From the NCBI GenBank assembly GCA_963678705.1, contig OY783204.1, positions 6,207,834 through 6,271,833 of the forward strand: 64,000 nucleotides of DNA, given 5' to 3'. Origin of the DNA: Panorpa germanica. Taxonomy: Eukaryota > Arthropoda > Insecta > Mecoptera > Panorpidae. The notes under the pieces were generated by a model. It was not told where the DNA came from. It worked only from the letters and a program-made list of their open reading frames with translations, and made no database searches. Of this stretch, positions 59,100 through 64,000 are shown one piece after another. The position numbers and the translations under genes are program-made. Positions within the stretch are counted from its first letter, which is position 1; the number at the start of each line of letters is the position of its first letter.

Positions 59100-59980
59100 G
59101 ATATTTTAATACTCATGTAATTGAAAATAATGATTCGTCACGAGAACAGGGACTCACTGGAAAGTATAACAGTATAATTCCTCACGATGTAATACTTTCT
59201 GAGTCTAAATGTTTTAGTATTTCTATGAATAACGGTTATGTCTCCTCATAAAACATTTAGTAAGTAGAATGTACTCCATCCAAAAATAGTAACTCTGTCC
59301 GAGAACATCTAATTTAAGTTATAGTAGTTGTATCAATAATTGGTCGTTTGTAATCAAGAACTTCGTGAATTCAGTGTATTTTGGTATTTAGTAATTATAA
59401 AGTCCACTCTGCCATCAAATAATTTTGGTTTAACATTAATTTATTGAACTAGAATTATTCAAAACGAATTAAAAGAAATTGGAGAAAATGTGCTTTTACT
59501 TAACTTTTGGAAATATAACCATGTCCCTTAAATATGTGATAAGAACATTCAGATTTAAAACAAAAACAGCTTGCTCATCGTTCACCTTGGTGAGATTGTT
59601 ATCAGAGGATAATTATTTGGAGGTCACTATGATTTTTAATTTGCGATAAGATTTGCAGATAGGAAATCCCTGCTTTAGGTTTGACGTAAAATGATTACTT
59701 TTAGATCTAAATGTAATTAAATAAATTACCATAAAAACAAATTCGAAATTTAAATTATTTGATCTGATACTTTCTTACAATTACTATTTTCAAAAAGTGC
59801 GATTTTCCATTTTTTGAATGCCTATATTGTTTATTCAACGATCTCTGGCATCGTCGAACTTGTTTCCTAATTTCCTGGGAACTTTGGAAACATGGAGTTG
59901 CTAAATTGAAAGTGAAAAACTTTTGAAAGTCATATTGCGAAAATATTTCGTAAGAAATAAATTCAAAAGTTGAAATTGTG
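59100..59980. other. Intergenic, no gene recognised
   Basis: AT-rich unique sequence; nothing recognised. Confidence 0.4.
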
Positions 59981-59986
59981 TAATAA

Positions 59987-60215
59987 TGGGCATGACTTAA
60001 TTTCTATAAAACTGTAATCAATCAAAAAAATGTAAAGTTAACCAGCAGAACCTCAAATGTCTAAACATTTTTAATAACTGCTACTAGCAATTAAAAAAGT
60101 CATTTTGTCAATTATTAAAAGGATCCAAAGTTATAGAAAATATTAAATACCAATGCATACTAAGTCACGTGCACCAATTTGCCATCTCTCTTATACAACA
60201 GAGACGCAAACGAGT
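59987..60215 (-). repeat. Fragment of the 729-bp MITE family with one terminal end
   Basis: TGGGCATGACTTAATTTCTA, CAGAACCTCAAATGTCTAAA and AAGTCATTTTGTCAATTATT follow the order of the family's right end in reverse complement. The left part of the family is missing. Confidence 0.6.
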
Positions 60216-60561
60216 GTGTGTGTGAAAAGTCAATTACTACTAACAGCTGAGTTGTGTATCCCATGAAGTATTATATTACGACGATTGTGAAAAAGAAAAT
60301 ATAATCTCGATTTCTTATTTTTTCTTAGACGTCTTATGAATAGATAAAGCATGCGTCAAAACTGAAATATACGTATATTAAAATATATTTTAATCGAAAA
60401 TAAAAAAAACGATCTAATAAACGGAATAAAGAATTTATAAAATCTTATTAAGCTATCCTTAAGAATGAAATCCTTTTAGAATAGCCATAAAATAATATAG
60501 TTTCACCTAAGGAATCTAACTTAAATTAAATATTACTAGATATTTTAGGTAAAATATTACA
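60216..60561. other. Intergenic, no gene recognised
   Basis: AT-rich sequence up to the LINE poly(A) tail. Confidence 0.45.
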
Positions 60562-60748
60562 TTTTTTTTTTTTTTTTTTTATTTAGGCTTTGGCTTATTC
60601 AGCCTTCTTGCCATTGCTTTTATTTGTAAAATTATATAAAAATTTACATATAAATTATAATTGTTCTAATAAATACAAAACAAAATGATTCTTTTAAAAA
60701 ATTAAACTTAAAATTAAATACATACTAAATAAAATATTTTAACTTAAA

Positions 60749-61768
60749 TTACACTTCTATATTATTTTCTATCACAAAGTTTGTTAATATTTCCGCCGTT
60801 GCTTCACTTGTCATTAAACAGGACATATTGACTGGGAACTGTGTTACATTACATAAATCATTTAAAAGTCTATCAATTTTTGATGTTAAAAGATGACACC
60901 CTAGAATTATATGGTCCAAAGACCCTTCTTCTCCACATCTACAATTTGGTGTGTCTTTTATATTTATTTTGTATAGATGAGCTGGACATCTAGAATGCCC
61001 AGATTTCATTCGACAATTTGTTGAAATATATCTCCGTGAATGATTTTTATTAAACCATGTGGTTGTTGGAATTTTTTGATTCGCTGCAAAAAAATTTTTT
61101 CCAGTACTTTGACTTTTCTCATTATATATATTCTGCCATTCTGCCATACAATTTTCTTTAATTATTTTTTTGGAATCATTTATTGACCAATTTATTTCGA
61201 TTATTTCCCCATCTACACAAGCTTCTTTGGCCAGTTTGTCAGCCATTTCGTTTCCTTTTATGCCTACATGTCCAGGAATCCAAATAAGTTTAACATTGAT
61301 ATCATTTTTTTCCATTTTTAAAAGATATTCTTTAATTGAACATATTTTGTTATTATTATTGTTTTTGAATTTATTGTTATTTAAAGATACACAAACACTA
61401 CGAGAATCTGTGAAGATTAATATATTTTTATTGTCAGTTTTTTGTATTATTTCTAGTAATTTCATAATTGCTGTTATTTCTGTATTATAAGAATTTGTGA
61501 TGTTGTTAAGTTTGTATTTGTACTGTTGATCTGTATTATAATTGAAAATGCCAATTCCTCCAGTTTTAGAGTTTTTTTCGAATGAACCATCGGTAAACCA
61601 TATACTCCAGTTTATATCATCTTTTGTTATATATTCCATATATTTTTGATAAGTTATTTCCTTACTGTCATTCTTCTTGAACAAATTTATTTCTGTATGT
61701 ATTGTTGTCATGCTTATTTCTAATGAAAATTTGAAAAAAGGTATAATGTTGTGTACCTCTAAGTTCAA
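60749..61768 (-). CDS. LINE ORF2 C-terminal part: RNase H and zinc-knuckle tail
   Basis: A 339-codon frame. RNase H catalytic residues are all present: Asp60 (WFTDGS), Glu97 (YNTEITA), Asp121 (IFTDSRS) and Asp177 (GNEMADKLAKEA); IWIPGHVGIKGN precedes the last. The tail carries RMKSGHSRCPAHLYK and NCRCGEEGSLDHIILGC, a CxC-H-C zinc pattern. RNase H would remove the RNA strand during element reverse transcription. The Met at its start is not a real initiation site: the same frame continues upstream with CGPLNTRLSKLYVLYN and PYWTTHKKPALLTSF, joining the reverse transcriptase but for one base at about 61893-61898. Confidence 0.9.
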   Translation of the reverse strand: MNLEVHNIIPFFKFSLEISMTTIHTEINLFKKNDSKEITYQKYMEYITKDDINWSIWFTDGSFEKNSKTGGIGIFNYNTDQQYKYKLNNITNSYNTEITAIMKLLEIIQKTDNKNILIFTDSRSVCVSLNNNKFKNNNNNKICSIKEYLLKMEKNDINVKLIWIPGHVGIKGNEMADKLAKEACVDGEIIEINWSINDSKKIIKENCMAEWQNIYNEKSQSTGKNFFAANQKIPTTTWFNKNHSRRYISTNCRMKSGHSRCPAHLYKINIKDTPNCRCGEEGSLDHIILGCHLLTSKIDRLLNDLCNVTQFPVNMSCLMTSEATAEILTNFVIENNIEV

Positions 61769-61883
61769 GTTATTATATCTATCAAAACTAGTTAAAAGTG
61801 CCGGTTTTTTATGAGTTGTCCAATATGGTTTATTATAAAGAACATATAGTTTAGATAATCTTGTATTTAAGGGGCCACATGAG

Positions 61884-63998
61884 TTATGTCTGTTTTTTAC
61901 AAAAGAAACTGTCTGATATTTGTTGTATTCTGATATTTACCGGAGGAATATTAGTTTGATAGTTGAGGATTTGGATTGGTGTTGAAACCATTGCACCTAA
62001 TATTATTCTTAAACATTTGTTTTGTATAATTTCAATTTTTTTTAATCTTGAGTTATTTGCGGTGCAGATCATAGTACTAGAATAGTCAATATGCGGTCTA
62101 ACAATAGCTTTATATATTTTTATTAAGGTTGTTGGGTGTGCGCCCCATTTGTATCCTGCTATACATCGCATCAAATTTAAGCCTTTTTGACATTTGTTAA
62201 TAATATGTGCAATTTCTTTCGCCCAAGTGCTTTTCGTATCAAAGAATATACCCAGAAATTTGGTATTTGAAGTAACAGTTATATTTTTATTTCTGATGGT
62301 TATTTTTGGACTGCAGTTTATTCTATGCCTTGTAAATATAACTATTTTACTTTTTTCTGACGATATATTTAATTTGATTTCCTTTAATAAAATATCTAGT
62401 TTTCTTAATTTCGATTGTAATCTGTTTTGAGCTATATCTTGTGTATGACCCATACTATAAATAACCATGTCATCTGCATACATCAGTACTGTTGTGTTGT
62501 TATCTGATAATGTTGTTAACTTTTCTGTGTATATGTTGAATAATAAGGGAGATAATATTGAGCCTTGTGGAATTCCGTGATTACATAGTATAGGACCAGT
62601 TAACTTATTATTGTATCTAACTGTTATTTCTCTATTTTGGAAGTAGTTTATAATCCAGTTGGATATTTTGGAAGATATACCTATGTTTTCTACTTTTTCT
62701 TTTAATATTTTTAGATTAACATTGTCATAAGCAGCTTCAATGTCAATGAAAGCAGCTATCATATAATGATTTTTACTGTATGTTCTTTGAATATCGATAT
62801 TCAATATGTTTAAGTTATGCTGTGTACTTCTTGTTTTTCTAAACGCAAATTGTAACTCAGGTAATCTTTTATGATGTTCGAGATACCACTCCAGTCTGTT
62901 TTTGATGATGGATTCCATAGTTTTGCCCATACATGATAGTAAAGTAATTGGTCTGAATGATTCTTCTTTGTTTGGATCTTTTCCTGTTTTTAATATAGGA
63001 ACAACGATATGTTTTTTCCAGTCTAATGGTATATCAGCAGTGTTTAATGACAGATTGTATATTTGTGTAAGATGATTTATTGCATTGTCAGGTAAGTTTT
63101 GTATCATTTTGTAATTTATTCTATCAAATCCTGTGCTACTGTTTTTATTATGATTTAACGCGAATTTTACTTCATTTTTATTTATGTTATTATCTAGAAA
63201 ATTATCTTTTACGATGGTGGTGGTAGTAATATTTAAATTGTTGTTCTGTGGAATTTTTTTTTTAATGAATTCTTCTATTAAATTTTCATTATCACTTATC
63301 CTTTTAGTACTATAGCTTTTATTGTTAATTTTTCTTATATTATTCCAGACAATGTTGGTTGTTGTGTTTGGGTTTAAATTCTCGCAGAAATTTTGCCATT
63401 CTATTTTTTTTCTGGCTCTAAAATATCGTCTGGTTTTAGCTTGATGTTTTTTATAATTTAAATAATTCGCCATTGTCATGTTTTTATTAAAAATAGTTAG
63501 TGCTAATTTTCTTTGAGCTATCATTTTATTGCACTCAGTGTCCCACCAAGACGGTTTTATTTTATTAGGAGTTATATTATACAATCTGGTAGATGGGATA
63601 TGTATGTCTGCCGAATTATTAATAACATCTCTAAATTGGTTGTATTTGTTTTCAACATCTTGGGGATTACTTGTGATTCCATTTGTGCTAAGGTTTGAAA
63701 TTCTGCTTTCTATTTCAAGGCTATATTTCTCCCAATCTGCTTTTCGGAAATTTCTCCTCGTTAAATATTCAGATGTACGGTAACGGTCTTTATTATAGTC
63801 ATTCAAACAGAAAAAAATTGGGTAGTGATCACTACCTAAGCTATCTGCAAGAACTTGCCACGAAGTAATTTGTTGTGTTAACGTCATTGATACCAATGTG
63901 AGATCCAATATACTGTCCCTTGTACTGAGATTGCTTACTCTAGTTGGTTTATCATCGTTGATAATATTTAGATTTTCGTTTTCTATGAAATCTAACAA
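61884..63998 (-). CDS. LINE ORF2: endonuclease end and reverse transcriptase (partial, 5' end outside window)
   Basis: A 704-codon frame open to the window edge. Residues 1-65 are the end of an APE-type endonuclease (DLTLVS, then SLGSDHYPI at about 53-61). RT motifs: STGFDRINYKM (288-298), SFRPITLLSCMGK (347-359), FAFRKTRSTQHN (384-395), AAFIDIEAAYDNV (415-427), GIPQGSILSPLLF (475-487), YADD active site (507-510), and KFLGIFFDTK with TWAKEI (about 580-596). It would nick target DNA and copy the element RNA. The frame ends at a TAA right after an A6 run (T6 at 61893-61898 on the + strand); shifting by one base restores homology into the RNase H frame, so the break is a one-base indel or a sequencing slip. 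Confidence 0.92.
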   Translation of the reverse strand: MLDFIENENLNIINDDKPTRVSNLSTRDSILDLTLVSMTLTQQITSWQVLADSLGSDHYPIFFCLNDYNKDRYRTSEYLTRRNFRKADWEKYSLEIESRISNLSTNGITSNPQDVENKYNQFRDVINNSADIHIPSTRLYNITPNKIKPSWWDTECNKMIAQRKLALTIFNKNMTMANYLNYKKHQAKTRRYFRARKKIEWQNFCENLNPNTTTNIVWNNIRKINNKSYSTKRISDNENLIEEFIKKKIPQNNNLNITTTTIVKDNFLDNNINKNEVKFALNHNKNSSTGFDRINYKMIQNLPDNAINHLTQIYNLSLNTADIPLDWKKHIVVPILKTGKDPNKEESFRPITLLSCMGKTMESIIKNRLEWYLEHHKRLPELQFAFRKTRSTQHNLNILNIDIQRTYSKNHYMIAAFIDIEAAYDNVNLKILKEKVENIGISSKISNWIINYFQNREITVRYNNKLTGPILCNHGIPQGSILSPLLFNIYTEKLTTLSDNNTTVLMYADDMVIYSMGHTQDIAQNRLQSKLRKLDILLKEIKLNISSEKSKIVIFTRHRINCSPKITIRNKNITVTSNTKFLGIFFDTKSTWAKEIAHIINKCQKGLNLMRCIAGYKWGAHPTTLIKIYKAIVRPHIDYSSTMICTANNSRLKKIEIIQNKCLRIILGAMVSTPIQILNYQTNIPPVNIRIQQISDSFFCKKQT

Positions 63999-64000
63999 TT

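Larger units (their letters stand above)
60562..64000 (-). mobile_element. RNase H-bearing LINE (I-group-like), 3' 3.4 kb, extends past the right edge
   Basis: A run of 19 T on the + strand (60562-60580) is the poly(A) tail of a minus-strand element. In transcription order follow endonuclease C-terminus, reverse transcriptase, RNase H, a Cys-rich tail and a 3' UTR of about 170 bp. The EN-RT-RNase H order is characteristic of the I group in the broad sense (I, LOA, Nimb, Outcast and relatives); the exact clade cannot be fixed by eye. The copy is long and well preserved with a single visible frame break, so it is younger than the fragment at 95-699. The 5' end, any ORF1 and the other target duplication lie outside the window. 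Confidence 0.9.

Noticed and set aside
1-64000. CRISPR array, bacterial operon, or biosynthetic cluster
   Set aside because: No regularly spaced repeats with unique spacers and no run of adjacent genes; the window is eukaryotic intron and repeat DNA.

Overview
The window looks like AT-rich insect (or at least arthropod) nuclear DNA. One multi-exon host gene is spread over tens of kilobases, and the space around its exons is filled with decayed transposable elements: RNase H-bearing and jockey-type LINEs, mariner, PIF/Harbinger, Helitrons, MITEs and tRNA-derived SINEs. There are no bacterial features, operons or CRISPR arrays. The order of insect cannot be fixed from the sequence alone.

Host gene. 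On the + strand, the last three coding exons of an RBM24/RBM38 (SEB-4/SUP-12) family RNA-binding protein lie at 5977-6043, 47164-47375 and 48559-48695 (stop). Splice sites and phases agree across all three exons. They encode only the low-complexity Ala/Tyr/Pro/Gly C-terminal tail, so the RRM exons must lie upstream of the window. The first intron seen here is about 41.1 kb and the second 1.18 kb. The 3' UTR begins at 48696 and is AT-rich, with several possible poly(A) signals.

Left flank (1-5976). This holds a 5'-truncated RNase H LINE with a perfect 13-bp target-site duplication (95-699), a PIF/Harbinger derivative with a transposase scrap (2010-2610), and the 3' end of a jockey-type LINE (about 4870-5655).

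Giant intron (6044-47163). No host exon is recognisable inside it. It carries a possible Tc1 scrap (about 9.9 kb), many short interspersed repeats, a complete MITE with TIRs (20235-20963), a TTAA-flanked 734-bp element nested in another copy of that MITE (25438-26171), a SINE pair, a second PIF/Harbinger derivative with a MADF-like scrap (32520-33029), two mariner relics (36.7-37.3 and 38.3-38.8 kb), a reverse-strand Helitron (39668-40249) and a long-TIR hairpin MITE (46121-46358). Several CpG-richer islands (26.4, 27.9, 29.5, 30.0 and 36.2-36.6 kb) are the best candidates for regulatory DNA.

Right flank (48696-64000). After the 3' UTR there is a 3.0-kb composite Helitron (52532-55503) made of tandem units with repeated 3' hairpin ends. 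It is inserted precisely between A and T inside a MITE (52490-56087). Next come a LINE fragment with a zinc-knuckle tail (about 57.3-57.93 kb), a tRNA-like sequence (about 59.03-59.09 kb), and a long RT plus RNase H LINE on the minus strand that starts at a poly(A) tail (60562) and runs off the right edge. I found no clear new biological system. The most informative structures are the nested insertions, which give exact element boundaries and a relative order of events.
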